From NCBI GenBank assembly GCA_032716605.1, contig CM064509.1, positions 33,622,178 to 33,686,177 of the forward strand: a DNA stretch of 64,000 bases. Direction: 5' to 3'. Each line of letters opens with the position of its first letter. Position 1 is the first letter of the stretch. Source of the DNA: Paralithodes platypus. Lineage: Eukaryota > Arthropoda > Malacostraca > Decapoda > Lithodidae. The notes beneath the pieces were generated by a model. That model worked only from the letters and a program-made list of their open reading frames with translations, did not search any database and was not told the DNA's origin. The position numbers were made by a program, and so were the translations under genes. This document shows, piece by piece, positions 45,601 to 58,036 of the stretch.

Positions 45601-45824
45601 TTATCTATTTACAGTATGTAGTATATTATAGAAAGTATTCCGAATATATCTAATAATCGCAAACACACGATATTAAATAATACAGTAGTAACCCCTTGCG
45701 TTAAAAATGCCCATTTTCTTCTACTACTAGTTGTTAAACTCCGGTAATACTGATAGAATGTAATAAAACCTAACATGAACTAGTCTGAGGGAGGTCTTTT
45801 TTGGACCTCCCCTGTGCAAATGGC

Positions 45825-45910
45825 ACGAAAGATCTTAACATTGACAAACTGATGGGGCGAACGTCTTCAAATATCAAAACTAATGAGGTTTAACATGAGG
45901 GAGAAGCTGT
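45825..45910 (-). mobile_element. Family B MITE, short end fragment
   Basis: AAATGGCACGAAAGATCTTA, GATGGGGCGAACGTCTTCAA and TTAACATGAGGGAGAAG match only the terminal third of family B. Confidence 0.7.
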
Positions 45911-46144
45911 ATTGTCTTTTTGATCATCTAGAATGTATATCGAAATACCAAACTGTGTATCCTGTATCAGTATTATCTGTTGTATATGTTGGGTATGGCA
46001 ATAATGGAGTGTAAATAGTATTAATATTACCAGTGGCACCAAGATGGCGGAGGTTAGCCGATCTGTGTTACTATAGGACCTTTAGTGTAGATGGACCAAT
46101 CAATGCCAGAATATCGAACCACCACCAGTCGGCTGCTCTGCCCT

Positions 46145-46879
46145 TTAAGGGAGTAGTAGCTATTGTTTGGTCTATTTATTTACTTATTTATGTATATGTG
46201 TTTTAGTTTCCTCGCTAGACCTCCATCAAGCTTAAAAAAAAAAAAAAATCTGGACCCCCCTGCCAGATCAATTTGTAACAATTTTGGTAGAAACATTTAC
46301 CGGCCTAAGGCCGGTTCCTCCCAGAATTTCAGGCTCGTTATCGCTCGCCAGGAAAATATCGACACCTAAATGGCACGAGAGGTCCTTATATTGAAAAAGA
46401 AATGGGGTGACTTGTTTCGAAATCGCCAAACTAATGGCACGAATTTCTTAAAAAGCCAACGGAACTAAACATGATGGAGAAAAGCCAACGGAACTAAACA
46501 TGATGGAGAAAAGCCAACGGAACTAAACATGATGGAGAAAAGCCAACGGAACTAAACATGGTGGAGAAAAGCCAACGGAACTAAACATGATGGAGAAAAG
46601 CCAACGGAACTAAACATGATGGAGAAAAGCCAACGGAACTAAACATGATGGAGAAAAACCAACGGAACTAAACATGATGGAGAAAAGCCAACGGAACTAA
46701 ACATGATGGAGAAAAGCCAACGGAACTAAACATGATGGAGAAAAGCCAACGGAACTAAACATGATGGAGAAATACCAACGGAACTAAACATGATGGAGAA
46801 AAGTCAACGGAACTAAACATGATGGAGAAAAGCCAACGGAACTAAACATGATGGAGAAAAACAACTACTTCCTCTTTAA
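46145..46879 (-). mobile_element. Family B MITE enlarged by a 29-bp array
   Basis: TTAAGGGAGTAGTAGC on the left and CAACTACTTCCTCTTTAA on the right are the inverted ends. The body is standard (CCTCGCTAGACCTCCATCAA, GGCCTAAGGCCGG, CGTTATCGCTCGCCAGG), followed by the array and then the terminus. The array is thus inside a bounded element. Confidence 0.9.
46450..46860. repeat. 29-bp tandem array (about 14 units)
   Basis: The unit AAGCCAACGGAACTAAACAT plus GATGGAGAA corresponds to the family B terminal segment (AACTAAWGGGGCTAAACATG, AGGGAGAA). Very homogeneous, with only a few point variants. Confidence 0.95.
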
Positions 46880-47690
46880 CTGAGGCCTTAGATATTACCA
46901 CTACTATGCTCATTCCAATTTAACAGTTTCTGGAAAACAGATTTTTTTTTTTTTATTTGAAGGTGTTCACTAAAATATGTCCTTCATCTTTCTAGTTACC
47001 GATATAACCGCAGACGAGTTACACACAGAGCAACCCAGATACTCAGACCACACAGTCTTTGCGGTCCCCACTATAGTCTATTTGTTTCCACCTGAAAGTA
47101 AATTGTCATGTTTCTACCTTTGTAACTGAACTATAAGGTGGATTTTGTAGCGAAATATGATGTTAATTATGAAAACTTGGCATTAATACGACACACAGCC
47201 ATAGTAGTTTCATATATTTCCATTAAGTATCGAAAAATCAGCTAATAAGAGATTCAATTTATCATCAGCTGGAAAAAAAATAGAGTATAGTTGGTCCGGC
47301 CTTAATACTACTAGTCACAAAATGTTGGGATGCGTAAATAGGATAATAGAAAATTGTCAGAAAACCTGGTTTTATAAATTCGCTTTAGTTACAGTTCATG
47401 CCAGTTACTTTCACTGCCGTTTTGTTGCACAAAATTGTGCTTTCAACAGCCTTTTAGAGCTGTTAACCATATTAACCAGTTGTCGTATGTTTAACTATTT
47501 TGTCTACCACCAAAACATTATATTCTGATTACGAAGTATTGGCTGAAGTCAGAGGATTACAAATGATCTAAAATACTCCAATAGAATAATAAAACTACTA
47601 TTGTATTTTTTATTCCAGCTTTCTCCTGACCATTGTACTTATTTTAAGGTTACCATTCCAGAACAGAATGAGTATATCTTGTCTCGTATC
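46880..47690. other. Non-coding stretch
   Basis: AT-rich, no repeats or genes recognised. A 68-codon frame at 47322-47528 has no family signature I know. Confidence 0.5.
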
Positions 47691-47724
47691 ACACACTCGC
47701 TATCCTGAGAGATAAGAAATACAA

Positions 47725-47860
47725 CCGATACAGACTAGATTGATGAATACAACCGATACAGACTAGATTGATGAATACAACCGATACAGACTAGATTGAT
47801 GAATACAACCGATACAGACTAGATTGATGAATACAACCGATACAGACTAGATTGATGAAT
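47725..47860. repeat. 28-bp tandem repeat (about 5 units)
   Basis: GAATACAACCGATACAGACT plus AGATTGAT, nearly perfect copies. Confidence 0.95.
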
Positions 47861-47986
47861 GGAAAGTAATCGGAAAGAAGGAGGAAATACAATACACAAA
47901 GATAAAAATAAAATTAAATTAAAACACGGGATAACTATGATAATTAATAGATTGATGATTGGGAAGCAACCGAAAAGAAGGATGGA

Positions 47987-48515
47987 AGAAAATACAAGAA
48001 GAACACAAATAAAATACAAGAAGAACACAAATAAAATACAAGAAGAACACAAATAAAATACAAGAACACAAATAAAATACAAGAAGAACACAAATCAAAT
48101 ACAAGAAGAACACAAATAAAAGACAAGAAGAACACAAATAAAATACAAGAACACAAATAAAATACAAGAACACAAATAAAATACAAGAAGAACACAAATC
48201 AAATACAAGAAGAACACAAATAAAAGACAAGAAGAACACAAATAAAATACAAGAACACAAATAAAATACAAGAAGAACACAAATAAAATACAAGAACACA
48301 AATAAAATACAAGAACACAAATAAAATACAAGAACACAAATAAAATACAAGAAGAACACAAATAAAATACAAGAACACAAATAAAATACAAGAAGAACAC
48401 AAATAAAATACAAGAAGAACACAAATAAAATACAAGAAGAACACAAATAAAATACAAGACGAACACAAATAAAATACAAGACGAACACAAATAAAATACA
48501 AGAAGAACACAAATA
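47987..48515. repeat. 22/19-bp tandem array
   Basis: Units GAACACAAATAAAATACAAG with or without an extra AGAA alternate irregularly. The Cys/Leu/Phe-rich minus frames come from the 22-bp period cycling through three frames. Confidence 0.94.
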
Positions 48516-48742
48516 AAATCATAAAGCTGGGGCTAGATAGGGAGAGAAATTTGGGGAATAATAAAATGTAACTGGGGATGGAGGGGGAGGGGGGGCTGGG
48601 GTCACAAGTTTCAGCCCCAGGGGGAAGATGAATATGTAAGGCAGGGGGAGAACAACATAGAGCGAGGGGTGAACGGAAAAAGTATGAAACAAAGTGAACG
48701 TTACCACTCGATTCAACGTCGAAAAAACATAGGATAGCCTAG

Positions 48743-49113
48743 TTAAGGGGAGACAGACCGTTTGTTCTGGACCCCCTTCTCCCTAATATTTAGCCCCACT
48801 AGTTTTGAAATTTTAAGACGTTCGGCCCATTTGTTTGGCGACTTTAAGACCTTTCGTCCCATTTCGTTACAAATGCTAAGACCTATCGTGCCATTTAGGT
48901 GTCGATTTTTTCCTGGCGAGCGATAGCGAGCTTGTAATTGTAAGAAGAACCGGCCTTCGGCTGGGACATTTTGATATCGAAAAATGTACAAAGTTTTCTT
49001 GAGGGGGGGTCTAGGGGATGCTATTCTAAGTTTGAGGGATGTCTAGCGAGGAAACTAAGAATTTATGAATGAATACATTTATAGGCTAAACAAATAAGTC
49101 AGTGTCCCCTTGA
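48743..49113 (+). mobile_element. Family B MITE
   Basis: TTAAGGGGAGACAGACCG to CAGTGTCCCCTTGA; the right TTAA has one substitution. The complete internal order is kept, including CCTGGCGAGCGATAGCGAGC and CCGGCCTTCGGCTGG. Confidence 0.9.
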
Positions 49114-49194
49114 ATTGGGAAAGGGCTTTAGAAACGCCAGACTTGGAAAAGTTACACATATACTCCTCCCCCTCCATCATAATTATTATCATTA

Positions 49195-49196
49195 TT

Positions 49197-49235
<39 letters not shown>

Positions 49236-49263
49236 TCTCTTCTCTCTTCTCTCTCTCCTCTCT

Positions 49264-49339
<76 letters not shown>

Positions 49340-49408
49340 CCTCTCTCTCTCTCTCTCTCTCTCGTTCTCTCACTCTATCTCCCTCCCCCTCCCTCTCCCT
49401 CCTTCCCT
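49195..49408. repeat. (ATC)n then (CT)n microsatellites
   Basis: A CAT/ATC trinucleotide run passes into a long CT run that ends in CCCTCCCTCTCCCTCC at the CR1 copy E junction. Confidence 0.95.
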
Positions 49409-49410
49409 AA

Positions 49411-51152
49411 GAAAGAATTCTATAGTTATATCAGAAAGAAAAAAGTAGTTACTTCAACTGTAGGACCTTTAGTCGATGAAAATAGAGAATACACCAAAGA
49501 CGAAGTACAAATGAGTAATGCCCTCAATACCTTCTTTGCATCAGTTTTTACAACCGAAGACCTCAGTGATATCCCTACACCATCGCCGATTCAGATTGAT
49601 AATTCAGATGTTCTAAGCAATATCACCGTTACAGAGAGAGAAGTATTGAATTGTTTAGATAAACTCAAGGTAAATAAAACGCCTGGACCTGATACAATCT
49701 CGCCTGGAGTTCTAAAGGAAGCTAAAGATGAGCTCTCCAAACCACTGACATTGCTATTCAATGAATCCTTGCAGTCTGGGACTATGCCTGATCAGTGGAA
49801 GCTAGCCAACGTAACACCGATATTAAAAAAGGCAGCAAATCCCTACCCAGTAACTATCGTCCAATTAGCTTAACCTCAATTGTATGTAAAATGCTAGAAA
49901 CGGTCATACGAGACAGACTCGTAAATCACTTAGAGGCAAATAACTTACTTATAGATACTCAACACGGCTTTCGTAAAAGACGTTCCTGTTTAACAAACCT
50001 CTTAGACTTCTTCCACGATATCCTCAACCTCTACGATGAGAGTAAAGCTGTAGATATTATATACCTTGATTTTCAAAAGGCCTTTGACAAAGTTCCCCAC
50101 AAACGTTTACTGCTAAAACTAAAAGCGCATGGAATACAAAACGGTGTGTTGAAATGGATAGAAAATTGGCTCAGCGACAGAAAGCAAAGAGTAGTCATAA
50201 ACGGTAAGGCATCTAAATGGACCAATGTAAGTAGCGGGATACCCCAGGGATCGGTACTAGGACCAATTGTCTTTCTAATTTTCATCAACGACATAGATGA
50301 GGGTCTCACCTGTACAATCTCAAAATTTGCTGACGATACAAAAATTGCAAATAGCGTACTCTCAAAAGAACAAGTTGACGATATGCAACACAATCTAGAT
50401 AAATTGTCATGTTGGGCCCAAATTTGGCAAATGAGTTTCAATGCGGATAAATGTAAAGTACTACATATCGGATACCTAAATGAGAAAGCAAACTATTCGA
50501 TGAATGGCACTCAGCTTAAGAATGTAAACAGAGAAACCGATCTGGGAGTAACAATATCGAGTAACCTAAAACCGAGTCAACAATGTTCAGAAGTTGTTAA
50601 GAAGGCAAACAAAATAATTGGCTTTATAGGCAGGTCATTTGAGCATAATCCAAAGAAGTTATCCTAACCCTTTACAATTCCTTAGTCCGCCCTCTTCTGG
50701 AATACTGCGTTCAATCCTGGTGCCCTTATTACCAAAAAGATATAAACAAGCTAGAACGAGTTCAACGTAGAGTTACCAAAATGATACCTAGCCTAAAGAA
50801 CAAACCATACGAAGAGCGTCTTAGATAATTACATCTATTTTCTTTAACCCAGCGCAGATTAAGAGGTGACTTAATTCAAGTGTTCAAAATCATAAAAGGC
50901 ATCGACAATATGAACTGTAGTAAGTACTTCACAATCGACCAATCTAATTACACGCGGGGAAACGGTTGCAAAATTATTGGTAAATCTTTTAACTCACACG
51001 AATCTAAGAATTTCTTCTTCAATCGAGTTGTCAACTTGTGGAATGGGTTTCCCCGAGACGTTATAGACTGCAGCACCGTTGATTCATTTAAACTCCGCTT
51101 AGACAAATATCTCGCATCAAACCCGCGACTGACTGCGTTTGTAAATGAATAA
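49411..51152 (+). pseudogene. CR1-like ORF2 (RT), broken
   Basis: EFYSYIRKKKVVTSTVGPLV begins the fragment. The frame is broken near 49825-49831 by loss of one A from a seven-A run (ILKKGSK becomes ILKKAAN). It continues in the next frame with [22 protein letters not shown] and FADD, so the catalytic residues are intact. A second one-base loss near 50647 ends that frame. A GAA to TAA stop lies near 50826. The tail 50880-51152 is open. It cannot encode an active protein. Confidence 0.92.
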
Positions 51153-51376
51153 CTTTATTTTATCCCCCTCTCAGTTACTAACCCATCTGTCCCCTACTAA
51201 CTTCCTAATCCTGCCACGGACATTAGTTACAGGGCAGTAGTTCCCTTTCCAATGTTCCCTTACCCACTCTAAACCACTGTTTGGACACTTGATCCTCAGT
51301 GTTTTGGAGGACAAGCAGCCTAGAAGGGTCACTAGATCTGTTGTTGCTTGATTTCCTTTGTACTTCCTTTGTACTC
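49411..51376 (+). mobile_element. CR1-like LINE (copy E), 5'-truncated
   Basis: Starts between the endonuclease and RT, directly in pyrimidine-rich DNA, and ends at CTTTGTACTTCCTTTGTACTC. CCCTCCCTCTCCCTC is found immediately on both sides, a probable target duplication of about 15 bp. Confidence 0.93.
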
Positions 51377-51537
51377 CCTCCCTCTCCCTCTCTCTTCACA
51401 TGCAGCATAAATTAATCACAGTTGCTCAGTGTTAAAAATACAGGTTCATCGTAACGAGTGAACTGAAAACATTATTAAGACACACCAGGGTTTTCAATAG
51501 ATGGAATATAAAAGTAGTCCAGTATATAATTATCTGT

Positions 51538-51770
51538 TTCATTTAAGCGGCTAATGGCCGGTTTTGGGGGACTATTAATTAATGTTTCCTTTATTAATTA
51601 ATGTTTACCTTTATCTTTTAGTTTCCTCGCTAGACCTCCATCAAGCTTAGAAATACACCCCCTATACCCCTCTTCAAGATAAATTTGATTTTTTTTTGGT
51701 AGAAATATGTTCCGGTATTCTCTTAAAATTAGAGGCTCGCTATCGCTCGCCAGGAAAAAGTCGACACACC
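51538..51770 (-). mobile_element. Family B MITE, partial
   Basis: CCTCGCTAGACCTCCATCAA, TTCAAGATAAATTTGA, GGCTCGCTATCGCTCGCCAG and AAAAAGTCGACACACC. It breaks off where (CA)n begins. Confidence 0.78.
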
Positions 51771-51809
51771 ACACCACGTATACACCACACCACACACACA
51801 TACCACACC

Positions 51810-51930
<121 letters not shown>

Positions 51931-52011
51931 TGAGGGACAAACAGCTCGATGTATTGAGTGGGAGAGGTGGAGGTGTGGGTGGGGGTGGAGGAAGAGGGGT
52001 GGGGGGAGGAA

Positions 52012-55000
52012 GAGTACAAAGGAGTACAAAGGAAATCAAGCAACAACAGGTCTAGTGACCCTTCTAGGCTGCTTGTCCTCCAAAACACTGCGGATCAAGT
52101 GTCCAAACAGTGGTTTAGAGTGGGTAAGGGAACATTGGAAAGGGAAATACTGCCCTGGAACTAATGTCCGTGGCAGGACTAGGAAGTTAGTAGGGGACAT
52201 ATGGGTTAGTAACTGAGGGGAGGATAAAATAAAGTTATTCATTTACAAACGCAGTCAGTCGCGGGTTTGATGCGAGATATTTGTCTAGGCGGAGTTTTAA
52301 TGAATCAACGGTGCTGCAGTCTATAACGTCTCGGGGAAGCCCATTCACAAGTTGACAACTCGATTGAAGAAGAAATTCTTAGATTCGTGTGAGTTAAAAG
52401 ATTTACCAATAATTTTGCAACCGTTTCCCCGCGTGTAATTAGATTGGTCGATAGTGAAGTACTTACTACAGTTCATATTGTCGATGCCTTTGATGATTTT
52501 GAACACTTGAATTAAGTCACCTCTTAATCTGCGCTGGGTTAAAGGAAATAGATTTAATTCTCTAAGACGCTCTTCGTATGGTTTGTTCTTTAGGCTAGGT
52601 ATCATTTTGGTAACTCTACGTTGAACTCGTTCGAGCTTGTTTATGTCTTTTTGGTAATAAGGGCACCAGCATTGAACGCAGTATTCCAGAAGAGGGCGGA
52701 CTAAGGAATTGTAAAGGGTTAGGATAACGTCTTTGGATTTATGCTCAAATGACCTGCCTATAAAGCCAATTATTTTGTTTGCCTTCTTAACAACTTCTGA
52801 ACATTGTTGACTCGGTTTTAGGTTACTCGATATTGTTACTCCCAGATCGGTTTCTCTGTTTACATTCTTAAGCGGAGTGCCATTCATTGAAGTTTGCTTT
52901 CTCATTTAGGTATCCGATATGTAGTACTTTACATTTATCCGCATTGAAACTCATTTGCCAAATTTGGGCCCAATGTGACAATTTATCTAGTTGTGTTGCA
53001 TATTGTCAACTTGTTCTTGTGAGAGTACGCTATTTGCAATTTTTGTATCGTCAGCAAATTTTGAGATTGTACAGGTGAGACCCTCATCTATGTCGTTGAT
53101 GTAAATTAGAAAGAGAATTGGTCCTAGTACTGATCCCTGGGGTACCCCGCTACTTACATTGGTCCATTTAGATGCCTTACCGTTTATGACTACTCTTTGC
53201 TTTCTGTCGCTGAGCCAATTTTCTATCCATTTCAACACACCGTCTTGTATTCCATGCGCTTTTAGTTTTAGCAGTAAACGTTTGTGGGGAACTTTGTCAC
53301 AGGCCTTTTGAAAATCAAGGTATATAATATCTACAGCTTTACTCTCATCGTAGAGGTTGAGGATATCGTGGAAGAAGTCTAAGAGGTTTGTTAAACAGGA
53401 ACGTTTTTTACGAAAGCCGTGTTGAGTATCTTTAAGTATGTTATTTTCCTGTAAGTGATTTACGAGTCCTCTTATGACCGTTTCTAGCATTTTACATACA
53501 ACTGAGGTTAAGCTAATTAGACGATAGTTACTGGGTAGGGATTTGCTGCCTTTTTTAATATCGGTGTTACGTTGGCTAGCTTCCACTGATCAGGCATAGT
53601 TCCAGACTGCAAGGATTTATTGAATAGTAATGTCAGTGGTTTGGAGAGCTCATCCTTAGCTTCCTTTAGAACTCTAGGCGAGATTGTATCAGGTCCAGGT
53701 GTTTTATTTACCTTGAGTTTATCTAAACAATTCACTACTTCTCTCTCTGTAACGGTGATATTGCTTAGAACATCTGAATTATCAATCTGAATCGGCGATG
53801 GTGTAGGGATATCACTGAGGTCTTCTGTTGTAAAAACTGATGCAAAGAAGGTATTGAGGGCATTACTCATTTGTACTTCGTCTTTGGTGTATTCTCCATT
53901 TTCATCGAAAAACGGTCCAACAGTTGAAGGAACTACTTTTTTCTTTGTGATAAAATTATAGAATTCATACGTGTTTGTTTAGCTTTGATTCGCAATATGT
54001 AATTTTGGGGTCTTTTTACTTTGCTTAATTAACTTTTTGGCTTTGCGTCGTAGTTCTAAAATTTCACCCGTTCTTCGTCATTTTGTGAGGATTTTAATCT
54101 ATCATTAGCAAATTTTTTAGCAAGCAGGCAGTTTGAAATATCTTTATTCCACCATTTGGGCTTATTATTATGGCCTGGACGCCGTATTTTCGATGGTATG
54201 CAGTCTTGCACTGCTTTTAGGTAAGTGGTTTCGAATAACTTCCAAGATGTATTTATGTCGTTATTGTTAATTAAAAAGCTCCAGTCAGTTTCTTTAAACA
54301 GAGCTCTAAGTTTATGAAAGTTTGCTTTCTTGAAATTAGGGACTTTTTCGATGCTACTATTTGGTTCGTTACTATTAACTTTAAAGTGAAAGTTATCGTA
54401 CGATGGTCGCTTCATCACCAACATTCAAATTCTCTATTAATTCTTCTTTTGTTGCAAGTACAATGTCAAGAACGTTATTACCACGGGTCGGTGTTCGAAC
54501 AAATTGATAAAGCGAACTCTCTTGCAAGTTCGTATACAAGTCATGTCCAGAGGGTGAAGTAAGAGTATCGCCCCACTTGGTCACAGGTAAATTAAAGTCG
54601 CCAAAAAATACGGTATCTTGTGAGTTACTTACATCTGCAATTTGTTCGTAAATTTCTCGGTCAGTTTGCACTGATTGAGCTGGAGGTCTGTATATTAATG
54701 CAAGTATTATTTTTGTACCTTTATTATTCTTTATTAGCACAAAAGATGTGTCGACGTTCACAATTTGAGGTTTTGACAAGAGGGTCGGGTTAAGACTTTC
54801 TTTGATATAAAATAAAACGCCATCTCCATTTGTATTTATTCGGCTTTTCTCAAACATTACATAACCGGGAAGTGAATACTCTGCTAAAAAGTCTCTATCT
54901 TCTGTATTGAGCCAAGATTCTGTTATACCAATCACATCATAATTTTCAGTAAACACTAGTTCCTCTAAATCTGAAAATTTATTGCGTATGCTACGAGCGT

Positions 55001-55187
55001 TTGCATAGAATACCTTTAAAGTTGCGGTTTTAGAATTCACAGAACGTTCTTTAATCAAATTTTTGGTTCTGGTCGGATCTACATTTACATTCATGGCTGT
55101 CATCGGTCCTCGATCGTTATCCCTGGCGGTTTTGAATTTGGGTCGTGTTGGTGGAGCTTTATCCAAATTCGCGGTTCTTGACAGATT
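52012..55187 (-). mobile_element. CR1-like LINE (copy F)
   Basis: A minus-strand copy from its terminal repeat (GAGTACAAAG twice at 52012-52032) to the endonuclease N-terminus and about 90 bp of upstream sequence. It carries many small indels. Both flanks are GGT/GGAGGAAG-rich. Confidence 0.93.
52235..55094 (-). pseudogene. CR1-like ORF2, many frameshifts
   Basis: Endonuclease frame 54393-55094 with NARSIRNK, ITESWLN and GDFNLP. A 10-base deletion near 54410 removes part of the FSNSDH active-site block. Later lesions are a one-base loss near 54058, loss of one A in the seven-A run near 53555 (shared with copy E), a one-base loss near 52992, a two-base loss near 52890 and another near 52345. 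The RT block 52987-53586 retains [22 protein letters not shown] and FADD. This is the most decayed long copy. Confidence 0.92.
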
Positions 55188-55189
55188 AG

Positions 55190-55560
55190 CAAGAGGTGGT
55201 GGTGGTGGTGGTGGTGGAGGAAGTTGTAGTGGTGATGATGTTGGAGGTGGTGTTGTAGGCTGCTGTTGTGGTGGTGATGGTGTAGATGGTGGTGGAGGTG
55301 GCGTAGGCTGTGGTGGTGGTGGTGCAGTAGGAGAAGGTGGTGTAGGCTGTGGTGGTGGTGATGTAGGTTTTTGTTGTGGTGGTGGTGGTGTAGATGGTGG
55401 TGGTGGAGTAGGAGGTGGTGTAGGCTGTGGAGGTGGTGGTGGAGGTGGAGTAGGAGAAGGAGGTGGTGTAGGCTGTGGAGGTGGTGGTGGTGGTAGTGGT
55501 GGAATTGGTGGTGGTTGTAATGGTGTAGGCTGTGGTGGTGGTGGTGGTGGTGGAGAGAGG
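55190..55560. repeat. (GGT)n-rich minisatellite
   Basis: GGT triplets interrupted by GTAGGCTGTGGAGG and GGAGTAGG words at variable spacing. On the minus strand one frame is Pro-rich and another Thr-rich, both without stops. Confidence 0.93.
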
Positions 55561-55639
55561 GACTTCCTTTCTGCTTACACTCCTTGTATTTTTCCTTCTA
55601 CTCTCCCTCCACCGATCCATATGCCTTAACCCTATTTGA

Positions 55640-55700
55640 CCCGAGGGAGGTCTTTTTGGCACTACCCTGTTTCGCTCCATTAGTTTGCAGATTTTAACGT
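55640..55700 (+). mobile_element. Possible family B end fragment
   Basis: GGGAGGTCTTTTTGGCACTA, CGCTCCATTAGTTTGCAGAT resemble the family B left third only. Weak. Confidence 0.45.
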
Positions 55701-56570
55701 TTCACATTTATTCACATTTACCATAGATCTATATTATATAGGGCAGTCTCTCGTCAACTATTTTATAATGACTAACCATTTGTGTCGTTTGTTTTTCTTT
55801 CCCCTTTTCCGTAATGCATTTTAATTTATTGTTACAATTTAATTAATTAGCGTTTCTCCCTTGATTTTCTTTCAGTATTTTTGCATTCTATTTTGCATAT
55901 CGCCCGTGTTTACGGTGTCGTTATTGTCACTCATTATTCTGGTTCGCTGCCTCCCTTCTTCCCCCTTCCTCCTTGTCTCTTTACTCTCTCTCTCTCTCTC
56001 TCTCACTCTCACTCTCACTCTCACTCTCTCTCTATCTCTCGCTCTCGCTCACACACTCTCTATCTCTCTCTCTTTTCCCTTTTGCTATGTTTTCATGTAT
56101 GTAACTATACAATATTGTAAGTAAATACTCTATCCTCTTAACGAGAGCATATTGACAATTAACACATGGTAGAGCACTGTTTTCGTAAATTCTATTAAAT
56201 TTCCTCAACACATACACACTTTCTCTCTCTCCTATTCTTATGTAATCAATTATAGTTCATGTTAATATTATGGTAAGGGTTGCATGCTAATGACAGTTGA
56301 CAGAATATTGAGGCATGTCGTCGACCTTACATTTCCTAAAGTCACACACATGCAGTCTCTCTCTCTCTCCTCGTCCTCGTCCTCGTCTTCGTCTTGAGCC
56401 CTGACGATTTCCTATTCTGAAAATCACCAGACATGACGCCTTCACATTCTGGTGATCGTGTTTCTCGCTGTCCCATTCCACGTGGGGACCCCCCGCCCCC
56501 CCCCATCCTTGTTTTCCCCTTCCCCCCCCCTCCCCCTCTCTCGCCCCCCACACCCTCATTTTTGTTCTCT
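55700..56570. other. Non-coding stretch with (CT)n
   Basis: Includes a (CT)n/(CACT)n tract at 55985-56075 and C-rich homopolymers at 56490-56530. No gene supported. Confidence 0.6.
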
Positions 56571-56581
56571 CACTCACTCCT

Positions 56582-56582
56582 T

Positions 56583-56632
<50 letters not shown>
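56582..56632. repeat. (CT)n microsatellite
   Basis: CT run directly before a LINE 3' fragment. Confidence 0.96.
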
Positions 56633-56636
<4 letters not shown>

Positions 56637-56639
56637 CCT

Positions 56640-56890
56640 GGAAATTAGAATTGCAAAGATTCAGGACTGTGGAAACTTTTTCACATATAAGATCTGTTCT
56701 ACCTGGAACAAACTTCCATTCGAAGTTGTAAATAGTTCTTCAGTATAGCAGTTCAAGAAAGAGAGTAATAGTATTTTGCACACCTCTGTAAAGACTGTAG
56801 TGGCACTAAAAACAGTCTCTCTTCCTCCCTCCACTTTCAAGTTCTCCTTGGAATGGACGCGCAAAGGCCCTCTGCGATACTAACTAACTA
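56640..56890 (+). pseudogene. LINE ORF2 C-terminal fragment
   Basis: RDCGNFFTYKICSTWNKLPFEVVNSSSV, a stop, then QFKKESNS has the FF...WNxLPxxVVxxxSVxxFK pattern of CR1/L2-type LINE tails but is a different family from the six-copy one. It sits between two (CT)n tracts (56582-56632 and 56920-56940). Confidence 0.68.
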
Positions 56891-56919
56891 TCGTCCTTGT
56901 AACCTGTGTAGCTCTCTAA

Positions 56920-57218
56920 CACTCTCTCTCTCTCTCTCCTCTCTTCCTTCTTTCCCCGTGAGTTTTTAGTTTGCCTTTTACTTCTCCCTTTTTACTTTTT
57001 ACGCGTCACTCACTTCACCACGCTCTTCACCTCTCCTCACCCTCCCCTCTCCTCTACCTCCCCTCACGATCTCTCCTGCTTGTCACTTTGCTCTCTCCCC
57101 CCCCTTCCCTACCTTCTCTCTGGTCACCACCTCCTCAATCTCCTCCTCGCCCTCCCCCCCTCCCCTCATCCTCCTCCTTCTCCCCCTCCTCCCTACTAAC
57201 TCACTCCTCTCCTCCTCC

Positions 57219-57262
<44 letters not shown>

Positions 57263-57336
57263 TTCCTTCCGCTCCTCCTTCTTTCTGGTTTATTTTTTTT
57301 TCTCTTCCCCTCTTCTCACGTAATATTACTCGCTCC

Positions 57337-57372
<36 letters not shown>

Positions 57373-57540
57373 TTTTTTCATAATTTCTCTTCTCCTATTT
57401 TCTCGCCTTTCTCGTCTGTTGCTCTCATCGTCCATATCACGTTGAGCCCATCTGTCCCTCTCCACTTCCCCCCCCCCCCCCCGATCACTCTCGCCCTCCC
57501 TCCCGGCCTCTCAAAATACAAATGGCCTGTCGAATAATTG
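56920..57540. repeat. Pyrimidine-rich low-complexity DNA
   Basis: Long C/T-biased region with (CT)n runs at 57225-57258 and 57340-57370 and a C homopolymer near 57467-57482. The Ser/Leu/Pro frame through it is an artefact. Confidence 0.8.
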
Positions 57541-57545
57541 AAGTG

Positions 57546-57913
57546 TTAAGGGGAGACGGTCGTTATTCTGGTCCCCTTTCTCCCTCGTGTTTAATCCCAT
57601 TAGTTTTGTGATTTTTAAACGTTCGGCTCATTTGTTTGGCAATTTTAAGACCTTGCGTCCCATTTCGTTATAAATGTTAAGACCTATCGTGCCATTTAGG
57701 TGTAGATTTTTTCCTGGTGAGCGATTGCGAGCCGGTAATTGTAGGAGGACCCGGCCTTCGGCCGGGAATTTTTTCTATTGAAAAAATATACAAATTTTTC
57801 TTGAAGGGGGATCTAAGAGATGCTTTTCTAAGTTTGAGGGATATCTAGCGAGGAACTAAGAATTTATGAATGAATGAATGTATAGGCCAAAAAAGCAGTC
57901 AGTGTCCCCCTAA
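57546..57913 (+). mobile_element. Family B MITE
   Basis: TTAAGGGGAGACGGTCGTTA to CAGTGTCCCCCTAA; the last TTAA has one change. CCGGCCTTCGGCCGG hairpin, AAAGCAGTCAGTGTCC end. Close to the copy at 48743-49113. Confidence 0.9.
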
Positions 57914-58036
57914 ATACTACTATTAATCAACCCTATAACTCAAAAAATATTTCCTAAATTATATAAAATCATCGGAAGGTAGCTAGGGTAAGAACAAATA
58001 TGGGTGTCATCAGATTGAAAGAGCTAGGGAAGTTGA

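Noticed and set aside
47919..48522. Cys/Phe/Leu-rich frame that looks like a membrane protein
   Set aside because: It is the reverse strand of a 22/19-bp A-rich array; the hydrophobic look comes from composition.
55186..55680. Thr-rich 164-codon minus frame
   Set aside because: One of several open phases of the (GGT)n tract. The Pro-rich phase is of some interest only because it joins the LINE frame.
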